NCBI RefSeq assembly: GCF_040689105.1
Contig: NZ_JBFBVU010000003.1
Location: forward strand, 62,001-126,000
Length of the DNA: 64,000 bases
Direction of reading: 5' to 3'
Origin: Meridianimarinicoccus marinus
GTDB lineage: Bacteria; Pseudomonadota; Alphaproteobacteria; Rhodobacterales; Rhodobacteraceae
Below are positions 27,418-35,075 of the stretch, piece after piece. The notes under the pieces are model-generated. The model did no database searches, was not told where the DNA came from, and saw only the letters and a program-made list of their open reading frames with translations. Each line of letters begins with the position of its first letter. The first letter of the stretch is position 1. Position numbers and translations under genes: made by a program.

Positions 27418-28011
27418 CTAGTTGGACGGCACATCCATATTTCGACCTGCCACGTGAACGGAAACGGCAAAGGCAGAATCAGGTGACATGTTGGAGACGA
27501 TCCCGGCGGCAACACTCGGATCCATCTGCGTCAGAAACCCGGCCGAGAATCCCGGTGGCATCTGTTCGAAAATCTCAGCGGCATCCTTGGGCTTCATGTT
27601 CGTATAGATGCCCACAAGCCTTTCGATGTCTCCGCTGGACGCCTGTTGCGCGATTTCAATGGTCCGCGAGAGGTTTTCCTCCGAAACCTGAAGTTCTGAA
27701 ATGGCGACCGCCAATGCCTGCTCCATCTCGGAGACTTGCCTGCTCCTGACGTAGAGTTCCCTCGCCTGCTCGTCCAAACGCTTTTCACGCGAGGAAAGAT
27801 CCGAGATGAGATCCTGAAGCGCAGGATCAAGGCCCTGCCCGTTTTCGCGATCTGGGTCGGGGTTGCTGACATCCGCCACCAAATCACTCGCCTTCAGCAG
27901 AAAATCGCTTTCCCCGATTCTGACGAGGCAAGAGGCAATAAACAGGAATGCCACCACTTTCCCGAACGGAACTTTCCTGATGGATCGACTTTTTTCCAGC
28001 ATGCCCGTCAT
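27418..28011 (-). CDS. MotE-like flagellar protein (MgtE-N domain)
   Basis: A 197-aa protein with an N-terminal membrane anchor or signal (FGKVVAFLFIASCLVRIG). A coiled-coil follows (about 65-125, SSREKRLDEQARELYVRSRQ). The C-terminal helical domain (about 130-185) reads IYTNMKPKDAAEIFEQMPPGFSAGFLTQMDP, matching the MgtE intracellular N-type fold of MotE, a motor-protein chaperone known from Sinorhizobium. The position between fliL-type genes and motA supports a motor role. Its start overlaps the small upstream gene by 4 bases. The MotE name is by analogy. Confidence 0.82.
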   Translation of the reverse strand: MTGMLEKSRSIRKVPFGKVVAFLFIASCLVRIGESDFLLKASDLVADVSNPDPDRENGQGLDPALQDLISDLSSREKRLDEQARELYVRSRQVSEMEQALAVAISELQVSEENLSRTIEIAQQASSGDIERLVGIYTNMKPKDAAEIFEQMPPGFSAGFLTQMDPSVAAGIVSNMSPDSAFAVSVHVAGRNMDVPSN

Positions 28012-28367
28012 CCACGCTTCGCGTGCGACGGCAGGCTCTGGGCTCGTCTTGCAAAAACCGGTTCGGCCAGATCCTTGTCCGGACTCTCTTTCGGCAGGTC
28101 GTGCAGGGAGGCGAGCAGGAGTTCCAGGCTTTTCTTGGCCGCCTCCCCTTTTTCGAGATTTCGGGCCAAGGATTCGGAGGAGGAATCCACATCGTGCAGC
28201 GTCTTTTCCAGGGTCTGGTTCAGCACCTGAACCTGATCGGCGAGCGCCTTGATTTCCTGCCCGATACCATCCGAGTGACTCGAAAACCTGGTCAGCTTCC
28301 GGGACAACACGATGCAGTAGATGGCAGCCGACAACGCGGCGGCAATCAGAAGTGAATCGGCGATCAT
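28008..28367 (-). CDS. Small membrane-anchored coiled-coil protein in the flagellar operon
   Basis: About 119 aa with one N-terminal transmembrane helix (MIADSLLIAAALSAAIYCIVL). A coiled-coil region follows (GQEIKALADQVQVLNQTLEKTLHDVD), then a charged, Lys/Glu-rich tail. No family recognised. The ATG at 28367 has a good GGGA site; ATG 28373 and TTG 28385 are alternatives, the last overlapping the fliL stop. It lies between fliL and the MotE-like gene, overlapping the latter, so it is probably a motor accessory protein. This assignment rests on context only. Confidence 0.7.
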   Translation of the reverse strand: MIADSLLIAAALSAAIYCIVLSRKLTRFSSHSDGIGQEIKALADQVQVLNQTLEKTLHDVDSSSESLARNLEKGEAAKKSLELLLASLHDLPKESPDKDLAEPVFARRAQSLPSHAKRG

Positions 28368-28377
28368 CCCCATTCCC

Positions 28378-28818
28378 TTATCCAATCATGAATTTTGTCA
28401 GATAGATTTCCCGAACGAGATCGGGGCTGGAGACCGTTTGAAGCCGCCTAAGAAGTTGTGTCCGAAGCTCCGCAATGTCGCCCGGATCGTCGATCTGCGA
28501 AACTTCGACGGATCGCACGTATTGCGAAATCACATCTGTGAACAGCGGCGCTTTGGACTCCAGTTCCTTCAGATACTCCGGTGGAGCCGCGATTGCCAAT
28601 TCCAGCCGAAGTTGTTGAACCGGGTTTGTCGCGGACACCGGCACCAAAATTGGCGGCAGGGCAAAGGTTGCCATCTCACTCTCCAAACCCGCCAGGGTGT
28701 CTGTCCGGTCAAGCGACGTTGCCATGATTTGTCCCAGCCTTGGCTCAAGGACGGCATATCCCGCCACGCCCCCCAGCGTGAAACAGCCAAGCAACAAGAC
28801 GATTGATTTCTTCGACAT
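28378..28818 (-). CDS. fliL: FliL-family flagellar basal-body protein (copy 1)
   Basis: A 146-aa single-pass membrane protein. An N-terminal helix (SIVLLLGCFTLGGVAGYAVL) is followed by a periplasmic FliL domain with LRLELAIAAPPEYLKELESKAPLFTDVISQYVRSV and the closing LRTQLLRRLQTVSSPDLVREIYLTKFMIG, typical of the family. FliL associates with the stator and supports motor torque. The start at 28818 was chosen at the anchor; the frame is open to 28899. It is divergent from fliF across a gap with a CtrA-like site. A second FliL-like gene lies at 62419-62916. Confidence 0.85.
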   Translation of the reverse strand: MSKKSIVLLLGCFTLGGVAGYAVLEPRLGQIMATSLDRTDTLAGLESEMATFALPPILVPVSATNPVQQLRLELAIAAPPEYLKELESKAPLFTDVISQYVRSVEVSQIDDPGDIAELRTQLLRRLQTVSSPDLVREIYLTKFMIG

Positions 28819-28901
28819 CACGCCGCTCCTTTTCGTTCCACGCCACGAGACATTTGATCCCGGGCCGACTCGCGACAGACCCATCTTTAGAGCCAACACA
28901 G

Positions 28902-28916
28902 CTAACCAGTTGTTAA
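28902..28916. promoter_or_regulatory. CtrA-like site between fliL and fliF
   Basis: CTAA (28902-28905) and TTAA (28913-28916) with a 7-base spacer match the CtrA consensus TTAA-N7-TTAA at seven of eight bases. It lies in the divergent gap of two flagellar operons, 52 bp before the fliF ATG. CtrA control of flagellar genes is established in alphaproteobacteria including Rhodobacter, so the placement is meaningful. Binding itself is inferred. Confidence 0.55.
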
Positions 28917-28967
28917 AGCGCGGATGTCATATGGGAAGAGGTCACAATCCGGCAGCGTTTGGGTGCT

Positions 28968-30587
28968 ATGAAAAAAACTCTGGAATCCGTTCTTTCTCGC
29001 ATCATGCGGCACAAGGGGGTCACGGCGGCGATCGCCTTTTCGATCCTGTCGTTCGCCATCATGCTGGCTTTGGTCAGCCCTTTCGCGCCGTCCATGGCGC
29101 TGCTGTACTCGCGGCTTGAACCGCAGTTGGCGGGACAGATTCTCGACACCCTCGCCCAACGGAACGTGGAGTACTCCATTCAGGGCGATTCCATTTACGT
29201 GCCCGCCGCCGAACGCGACGCCTTGCGCATGAGCCTGGCACTGGATGGCGTGGCAGGCACCGGTGGTGCCGGCTATGAACTTCTTGAGAGCCTGCCGGGA
29301 TTTGGCACCACATCGCGCATGTTCGACGCAACCTATTGGCGCGCGATTGAAGGGGAACTGGCGCGCACCATCGCGTCCAGTCCTCTGATCAAGGGCGCGC
29401 GGGTTCATCTTTCGACGCCCACGTCGCAAGGGTTTGCCAGCGCCGGAACCGTGTCTGCATCGGTGTCCCTGACCCCGGTCACCGGGTCCTTATCGCCGCA
29501 AATGGCAGAGGCGGTCCGGTCGCTGGTGTCGTCCTCCGTCCAGGGTCTTGATCGGGATGCCGTGGCGATCATTGACTCGCGGAACGGAACGGAATTCAGC
29601 AGCGAACGGGATTATTCGTCATTGGAAGTCGAATTGGCGGATTCCTTTCGGAAAAAAGTCGAACGCCTTGTCGATGCCCGCGTCGGCCGTGGCAATGCCA
29701 TTGTCGAAGTGGCCGTCGATACAGTGAAGAACGAAGAAACCGTGGTAGAGCGCCTGATCACGCCGGATTCACGCGTCGCCATCAGCGTGGATTCCGAGGA
29801 TTCGAGCCGGAGCGAATCCTCTTCCGGCGACGCGTCGGTCGGGGTTGCCAGCAACCTGCCCGATGGAGACGCTTCGGCACAGGATCGGCAAACCCGAACC
29901 GAATCCACTTCCAGCCGCGAAACCACCAACTACGAGGTCTCTCAGGTGACGCGGGAAACCAGCAAGCCGGCGGGATCGGTTCAGCGCATCTCCGTGGCCG
30001 TTCTGGTGAACCTGGCCTCGGTCGAGGGGGATCCGGCGCAAATCGAACAGGAGCTTCTGCAAATCGGCGAATTGGTCACCTCCGCCGTGGGGATCAACCA
30101 GGAGCGGGGCGATCGGGTGACGGTCAAGGCGCTGCCGTTCTCATCGGCCACCATGGAAGACGCCGCACCGTCTTCCCCGCTGATATCCCTGTCGTCTCTG
30201 GACATTTCGCAATTGCTGAAAACCCTGTTGTTGGCTGTTGCTGCCGTGGTGATTGGGATTTTCGTGGTCCGCCCCCTGGCGTCGAACCGGCGCGTTGACG
30301 ACACGACTGGAACCGCGCTTTCGGTTCTACCCCGCGAGCAGGGGCAATCCGGTGCACCGGATGCCAGCGAGCAGGTCGTCCTTACGACACAAATGGCGGA
30401 GGTCATGGACCCGCAATCGCGTATGAAATCGCTGCCAGTCGCCGGGGAATCCACGTCCAAGGACTCTCCAAAAGCCAGCCAGACGGCAGGCCAGCCTTCC
30501 GGCAACACCCTTGTTGAACTCGTGGATCAACGACAGTCCGACACGGTCGAAGTTCTGCGCAGTTGGCTGGAAGAAAGTCCGGTCTGA
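28968..30587 (+). CDS. fliF: Flagellar MS-ring protein FliF
   Basis: Inner-membrane ring protein (539 aa) on which the rotor and export gate are built. Helix 1 is at about 17-40 and helix 2 at about 418-440 (LLKTLLLAVAAVVIGIFVVRPL). Between them are the YscJ/FliF ring-building motifs (LYSRLEPQLAGQILDTL and EGELARTIASSPLIKGARVHL). The extreme C terminus (DTVEVLRSWLEE) is the FliG-binding tail. The ATG at 28968 was preferred to a TTG at 28959; ribosome-site quality is modest. Its stop overlaps the fliH start (TGATG). fliG, which often follows fliF, is not here. Confidence 0.95.
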   Translation: MKKTLESVLSRIMRHKGVTAAIAFSILSFAIMLALVSPFAPSMALLYSRLEPQLAGQILDTLAQRNVEYSIQGDSIYVPAAERDALRMSLALDGVAGTGGAGYELLESLPGFGTTSRMFDATYWRAIEGELARTIASSPLIKGARVHLSTPTSQGFASAGTVSASVSLTPVTGSLSPQMAEAVRSLVSSSVQGLDRDAVAIIDSRNGTEFSSERDYSSLEVELADSFRKKVERLVDARVGRGNAIVEVAVDTVKNEETVVERLITPDSRVAISVDSEDSSRSESSSGDASVGVASNLPDGDASAQDRQTRTESTSSRETTNYEVSQVTRETSKPAGSVQRISVAVLVNLASVEGDPAQIEQELLQIGELVTSAVGINQERGDRVTVKALPFSSATMEDAAPSSPLISLSSLDISQLLKTLLLAVAAVVIGIFVVRPLASNRRVDDTTGTALSVLPREQGQSGAPDASEQVVLTTQMAEVMDPQSRMKSLPVAGESTSKDSPKASQTAGQPSGNTLVELVDQRQSDTVEVLRSWLEESPV

Positions 30588-31183
30588 TGGCGACTTCACC
30601 CAGGACTGGAATCAGTTTGCGAGACTTTTCCGTGCGCGCCTCGGAGCCGGACCAGTTCGATGGTGACATGGCAACGACGGAAGGCCTCAAGCTTGAGGCC
30701 TTTGAAAACGGCTATAAATCAGGCTGGGATGATGCGCGTAACGCGCTGGAGGCCGACAAGCTGTCCTTTTGCAGCACCGTTCAGGATGCGATCGAGGCCT
30801 CGAAGGCGACCTACGAGGCCGCGTGCCAGGATATCGTGCAAGACCTCGAACCGCTCCTGTGCGGGCTGGCCAGGAAGACCCTGCCAAGGGTCGCACAAAC
30901 CCATTTCGCCGAGATTGTTCTGGATCTGATCCGGGACAGCCTTGCGAACTCCGGCGATGCGCAGCTGGAAATCCAGGCCAACGCAAGCACACGGACCGAG
31001 GTTGCGGCACTCCTTCCCCCTGAAATGGCCGAAGCCGTCCAGATCTCCACCGATGGCGACCTCACCGACGGGCAGGTCATCACGTCGCTGAATGGCGCCA
31101 CCCGGCTGACCGATGTGTCGCGCATGCTGGGTGAGATTGAAACGCACATCGAGAGCTTTTTTGCCTCGCACAGAAAGGAATAG
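30587..31183 (+). CDS. fliH: FliH-like flagellar export ATPase regulator
   Basis: A 198-aa cytoplasmic protein matching FliH/HrpE in layout. A charged helical N-terminal half contains GLKLEAFENGYKSGWDDARNAL, the usual small-residue helix region. The C-terminal domain contains HFAEIVLDLIRDSLANSGDAQLEIQANAS and SLNGATRLTDVSRMLGEIETHIE. FliH binds the ATPase FliI and FliN at the export gate. fliI is not in this window. The start ATG at 30587 shares its A with the fliF stop, and fliN follows after three bases, so these are one operon. Confidence 0.8.
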   Translation: MATSPRTGISLRDFSVRASEPDQFDGDMATTEGLKLEAFENGYKSGWDDARNALEADKLSFCSTVQDAIEASKATYEAACQDIVQDLEPLLCGLARKTLPRVAQTHFAEIVLDLIRDSLANSGDAQLEIQANASTRTEVAALLPPEMAEAVQISTDGDLTDGQVITSLNGATRLTDVSRMLGEIETHIESFFASHRKE

Positions 31184-31186
31184 CCG

Positions 31187-31489
31187 ATGACGACCGGTAT
31201 CACCCCCGCGGCATCCGAGCGCCACCCCCCCCAATCTTCGAACCCCTTCGAAGACGTGCCCATCGAGATCCGGGTGTCTGTCGGGCGCGCCCATCCCTCG
31301 ATTCAAGAGCTGCTGGCGTTCGGACCGGAGTCGGTTCTGGAACTTGACCGCAAGATCGACGACCCGGTGGAGCTGTTCATTGGCGACCGGATCATCGCCA
31401 GAGGGGTTCTCGAAGCCTCCGACGATGGTCCCGCGGGCCAGCTGGTGGTGCGTCTGACCGAGGTGATCCGTGATGGCGCGATGTCGTAA
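31187..31489 (+). CDS. fliN: Flagellar motor switch protein FliN
   Basis: A 100-aa C-ring component. The SpoA-type domain occupies most of the protein: FEDVPIEIRVSVGRAHPSIQELLAFGPESVLELDRKIDDPVELFIGDRIIARGVLEASD, with the usual GDxxIARGEV-like turn. FliN forms the rim of the switch complex and docks FliH. fliM and fliG are not in the window. Its end overlaps fliP, giving a fliF-fliH-fliN-fliP operon. Confidence 0.93.
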   Translation: MTTGITPAASERHPPQSSNPFEDVPIEIRVSVGRAHPSIQELLAFGPESVLELDRKIDDPVELFIGDRIIARGVLEASDDGPAGQLVVRLTEVIRDGAMS

Positions 31490-32210
31490 CACCGGCGCGG
31501 GACTGCTTGGCGTCGCGGTGCTGTTTCAAGCCGGGACCGCAGCGGCGCAGGATCTGCCCATGGACCTGATCGGCAATGGCACGGTGTCGGGGCAAGGTGT
31601 CTTGCTGTTCCTGCTGATCGCCGCGATTGGCGTGGCACCGGCCCTGTTGATTGTCGTGACCTGCTTTCCGTTCATCGCGACGGTGCTGTCGATCCTGCGC
31701 CACGCCATCGGCCTGCAACAATCGCCGCCGAACATGCTCATTGTTTCACTGGCCTTGTTTCTGACCTATTTCGTGATGGAACCGGTGTTCTCGGAAGCAT
31801 GGCGCGTTGGTCTTGGCCCGGCCGTACAAGGCACCCTGCCGTTCGAGGATGCCTTCCTGAAAACCCTCGAGCCCTTTCGCATCTTCATGACCGCGCGCGT
31901 CGACCCGGAAACCTATTCACACTTGGCCGAACTGCGGGCTGAGGACACGCTTGCGCCAAGCCCGACCTCTCCGCTGTCCCTGCTGGTGCCCTCGTTCCTG
32001 CTCAGCGAAATGACGCGCGCCTTCGAGGTCGGCTTCATGATCTTCCTGCCGTTTCTCATCATCGACCTTGTGGTCGCCGCCATCCTCATGTCGATGGGCA
32101 TGATGATGGTGCCGCCGGCCATCGTCTCGCTGCCGTTCAAACTGGCGTTCTTTGTGGTGGCGGATGGATGGACCCTGGTCTCGGCGGCACTGGTGCGCGG
32201 CTATATGTGA
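31473..32210 (+). CDS. fliP: Flagellar export gate protein FliP
   Basis: Integral membrane component of the type III export gate (245 aa). An N-terminal signal peptide ends near AAAQDLP. The core shows ALLIVVTCFPFIATVLSILRHAIGLQQSPPNMLIVSLALFLTYFVM and the hallmark IPAFLISE-like LVPSFLLSEMTRAFEVGFMIFLPFLIIDLVVAAILMSMGMMMVPP. The ATG at 31473 lies three bases after an in-frame GTG, and GAGGTG upstream serves either. It overlaps fliN. The partner fliR is encoded 28 kb away, and fliQ is not in the window. It converges on yjbF. Confidence 0.96.
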   Translation: MARCRNTGAGLLGVAVLFQAGTAAAQDLPMDLIGNGTVSGQGVLLFLLIAAIGVAPALLIVVTCFPFIATVLSILRHAIGLQQSPPNMLIVSLALFLTYFVMEPVFSEAWRVGLGPAVQGTLPFEDAFLKTLEPFRIFMTARVDPETYSHLAELRAEDTLAPSPTSPLSLLVPSFLLSEMTRAFEVGFMIFLPFLIIDLVVAAILMSMGMMMVPPAIVSLPFKLAFFVVADGWTLVSAALVRGYM

Positions 32211-32226
32211 GACGGCGGTGCGCGCC

Positions 32227-32916
32227 CTAGCGGATCAGCCTCTGGATAGTAGCACTGCCCAGCTTGGCCCCGATCCACTGGCGGGACTTCCACAGAAAGC
32301 CATCGGATCCGGCCCAATAGGTATTGGTGAAAGCCAGTGTCTCGTCCTGACAGGTTTCTTCGTAGCGGATCACCGGGTGGCGCCGCTCCAGCACCACGAT
32401 GGTTTCGGATCCCGCCCGCTCAAGGCGGCAGCTCATGTCCCGCACGATCATCTGGTTCAACCCGTCAAGGTGGCGATAGCTGCGGGAATACCCGCCCCCA
32501 CGCCCCTGACGGATCAGCGCCGCGGTCTGGCGTGTCTCGGCGGCCATCAGGTCCCACCCAATGCCCCGTGTCGCGAAAACCACGCCGTCATCCACGATCA
32601 CCGATCCCCCATCCGCCGATCGCCAATAGACAAAGGCACCATCCTCGTACCAGACCTTCAGTGTCGTCGCGACACCCTGCTCGGGAAGTTCGAACAGGAT
32701 CAGGGGAATGGCGACATCCGCAATCGCGGCCCGGTTCAGTTCCGAGATGTCGCGCACCTCGGACGTTTCCCGGTTCCCGGAGGAAAACAACGACCCGGTG
32801 ACCTGGGCCAGAAGCTGGTCGGGTGCCTGGCCCGTGGGTTCGGAACTGCAACCGGCCAGTCCGAAGACCAGACCAACCGCACAGAACCGCAGGGCGCGGG
32901 ACAGGCGAGTGCACAT
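32227..32916 (-). CDS. YjbF/GfcB-family exopolysaccharide lipoprotein
   Basis: Outer-membrane lipoprotein (about 229 aa) of the group 4 capsule/Yjb family. The signal peptide ends in the lipobox VFGLAGC. The body has SADGGSVIVDDGVVFATRGIGWDLMAAE and RHLDGLNQMIVRDMSCRLERAG, characteristic of YjbF. The ATG at 32916 has GGAG six bases upstream, while another ATG at 32922 overlaps the yjbH stop. It is the last gene of a minus-strand polysaccharide locus. YjbF works with YjbH in exopolysaccharide output in enterics; its exact role is not known. Confidence 0.85.
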   Translation of the reverse strand: MCTRLSRALRFCAVGLVFGLAGCSSEPTGQAPDQLLAQVTGSLFSSGNRETSEVRDISELNRAAIADVAIPLILFELPEQGVATTLKVWYEDGAFVYWRSADGGSVIVDDGVVFATRGIGWDLMAAETRQTAALIRQGRGGGYSRSYRHLDGLNQMIVRDMSCRLERAGSETIVVLERRHPVIRYEETCQDETLAFTNTYWAGSDGFLWKSRQWIGAKLGSATIQRLIR

Positions 32917-32918
32917 CG

Positions 32919-35075
32919 TCATCTCCAGAACTGTCCCCATTGCTCTTCCAAGCTGTACTTCCGGCTGTCGTTCACGGCCTGATAGAGTTGCCCCGGCACA
33001 TCCACGCGCGCCCCGCCGTCGCGGGTCAACGGACGGATCACCACGCGCTCGGTCACCCGTGTCGGCCGGCCAAGGAACCAGTCGATGGGAATCTCCATGA
33101 CGATGCCCTTGTCGAAGGATCCCTCTCCGAAATCCTCGGCGGACACGTCGGTCCTGGTGGCAAAGGCGCCGATCTTCCAGCCGTTGGCGAAGGTCCGCTC
33201 CAGCCCGAGGGTGGCGCCGATATCGCCGGCCAGATAGCGGCCCACGTCGAGCCGGGCAAAGAAGTCATCGGTGAATTGCCAGTAGCCCGAAACGAACCCG
33301 GTCGCGACCTCATAGTCCAGCAGGCCGAAGCCGCCGTCATAATCGCGCTGCCTGACGTAGTTCAACTCCGCCCCAAAAGCATACCGCTCGTCAAACGGCG
33401 CCCAGAGAACCTCGCCCGAGACACCGGCATACATGCGTTCCAGGTAGCCGGCGGTCAGGCGGCCGTAGACTTCCGAACTACCCTGAAAGTAATAGGCGCC
33501 GTACAGATCCCGGAGACCCGGATCGCCGTATTTGTTGTAAAGCGTGTAATCGCTGCGCACGTGCGGCAGGGTTGAGGACGAAGGTGTGCTGTTCTGGTCC
33601 AGGTTGCCGATCAGTTTTTTCTGAACGGTGCCCGCAAACAGCCACCCCGGAGCGGGCTGCCACGCCCCGGTCAACTGAACTCCGATATCCATCCGAAACG
33701 GGTTGGACGGGTCAAACAGCGACGTGCTGACATACGGCCCCAGCGACCATGTGAACCGGGGGTAGACCTTGGGCGCATAGTCGTCCGCTCCGGGCGCGAC
33801 GGGGTCCGTGCCGAACGCCGCGATTGCCAGCATCTGCTCGGCCCCATCGGCCTCAATGACATTCTTTTCCACGTCGCTGCGCGCATAGGTGACCGAGGGC
33901 AGTTCCAGCCCTGTCACCATTGGCACGATGGTGAAGGTATCGACCGAGGGCGGCATGACTGTCGACATCAGGCGCAAGCTGCGCCCGATCGCCTGGGCAC
34001 CGGAACGATAGCCCTTGTTGCGCAGGTAGAGCGTGGCCTCGTTGGCCTCCAGATGCAGCGCCTCCATCTCCATCCCTTCGGCCAGGAGGGCATCGGCCAG
34101 GGCGTCCCGGATCGTGATCCGGGTGGGCTCCGAACTGACCCAGGCCGTGGAATAGAGTTCCGGCGCTTCGGCGCGCGAGGGCCGCTGGTAGACCGGCGAT
34201 CCCGCTGGTTCCTGCCCCCCGACGATCGGCGGGCGGGCCGGGTTCAGGTTGACCTGAAGCTGCACCCCGATCTCGGAGCCATACATGAAATAGCCACCGA
34301 CCTTGAAATCGCGGGTGACCGCATATTCCGCCCCGAAGTTCAGCGGCGATTTCCGGTCAAAGACATTCCGCTGTTCGGATTCCTGAACATAGGCATCCGA
34401 CGAATATTCAGCGTGAAAGGTCCAATTCGGCGTCGGGCGCCAGACGACGCCCCCGAACAGCGCCACGTCACCGCGAAACCAGACGTCAGAATTGACGGTC
34501 CCGCCGGTGCCGACCTCATCGGGCGACGTAACCGGTCGGGTCCCGGTCGAGCCAATGGGGTTATAGCTTCCCAACCGCCCCCATCCCAAACCGCCGGTGA
34601 TGCTCAGACTGTCGCCGAAGGACTTGCTGGCGGCAATGAACTCGCCCGAATACACACCGGTGCCGATGAAATCCTGAAGCCCGATGGTGATCGACGGGCG
34701 GCGGGCGGTTTCGGTCAAAAGCTGCAACCGCATATCGAAGCTGCGATCGTAGTAGGTATCGAACCCGTCGGAATTCCAGTTGCGGATGCTGCTGTATCGA
34801 AAGCTGCCCATCAGCCGCGGGGCGATCTGAAAGGCCAGCGTGCTGCGGGTTTGTCCGGCGAAGGTCGAAGCCGTGAAGGCAAATTCGCCATCGGGCATCA
34901 TGTCGGCCGTCGGCATGTCGATCACGCTGGGCAGGCCATAGAACCCCAGTTCGGTCCGTGTGACCGTGGGCTTGGCGATATCCGCCGCCGCCCCCCAGGC
35001 CGTTGCGGCACAGACGGCGGCAAGCGTGCAGAGGGGCCGGGCGCCGCGCGGAAAGACCGATGTTTTCAAACTCAA
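32919..35075 (-). CDS. YjbH-family outer-membrane exopolysaccharide protein
   Basis: A 718-aa secreted beta-rich protein with an N-terminal signal (about residues 1-31, ending AAADI). The family pattern begins TRTELGFYGLPSVIDMPTADMMPDGEFAFTASTFAG, and repeated amphipathic strands such as VSGEVLWAPFDERYAFGAELNYVRQRDYDGG suggest a beta-barrel. In enteric Yjb/Gfc systems this protein is the outer-membrane partner of YjbF. YjbG and a clear YjbE are not adjacent. It overlaps both the CapD-type gene and yjbF by 4 bases or less, so all three are co-translated. Confidence 0.88.
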   Translation of the reverse strand: MSLKTSVFPRGARPLCTLAAVCAATAWGAAADIAKPTVTRTELGFYGLPSVIDMPTADMMPDGEFAFTASTFAGQTRSTLAFQIAPRLMGSFRYSSIRNWNSDGFDTYYDRSFDMRLQLLTETARRPSITIGLQDFIGTGVYSGEFIAASKSFGDSLSITGGLGWGRLGSYNPIGSTGTRPVTSPDEVGTGGTVNSDVWFRGDVALFGGVVWRPTPNWTFHAEYSSDAYVQESEQRNVFDRKSPLNFGAEYAVTRDFKVGGYFMYGSEIGVQLQVNLNPARPPIVGGQEPAGSPVYQRPSRAEAPELYSTAWVSSEPTRITIRDALADALLAEGMEMEALHLEANEATLYLRNKGYRSGAQAIGRSLRLMSTVMPPSVDTFTIVPMVTGLELPSVTYARSDVEKNVIEADGAEQMLAIAAFGTDPVAPGADDYAPKVYPRFTWSLGPYVSTSLFDPSNPFRMDIGVQLTGAWQPAPGWLFAGTVQKKLIGNLDQNSTPSSSTLPHVRSDYTLYNKYGDPGLRDLYGAYYFQGSSEVYGRLTAGYLERMYAGVSGEVLWAPFDERYAFGAELNYVRQRDYDGGFGLLDYEVATGFVSGYWQFTDDFFARLDVGRYLAGDIGATLGLERTFANGWKIGAFATRTDVSAEDFGEGSFDKGIVMEIPIDWFLGRPTRVTERVVIRPLTRDGGARVDVPGQLYQAVNDSRKYSLEEQWGQFWR

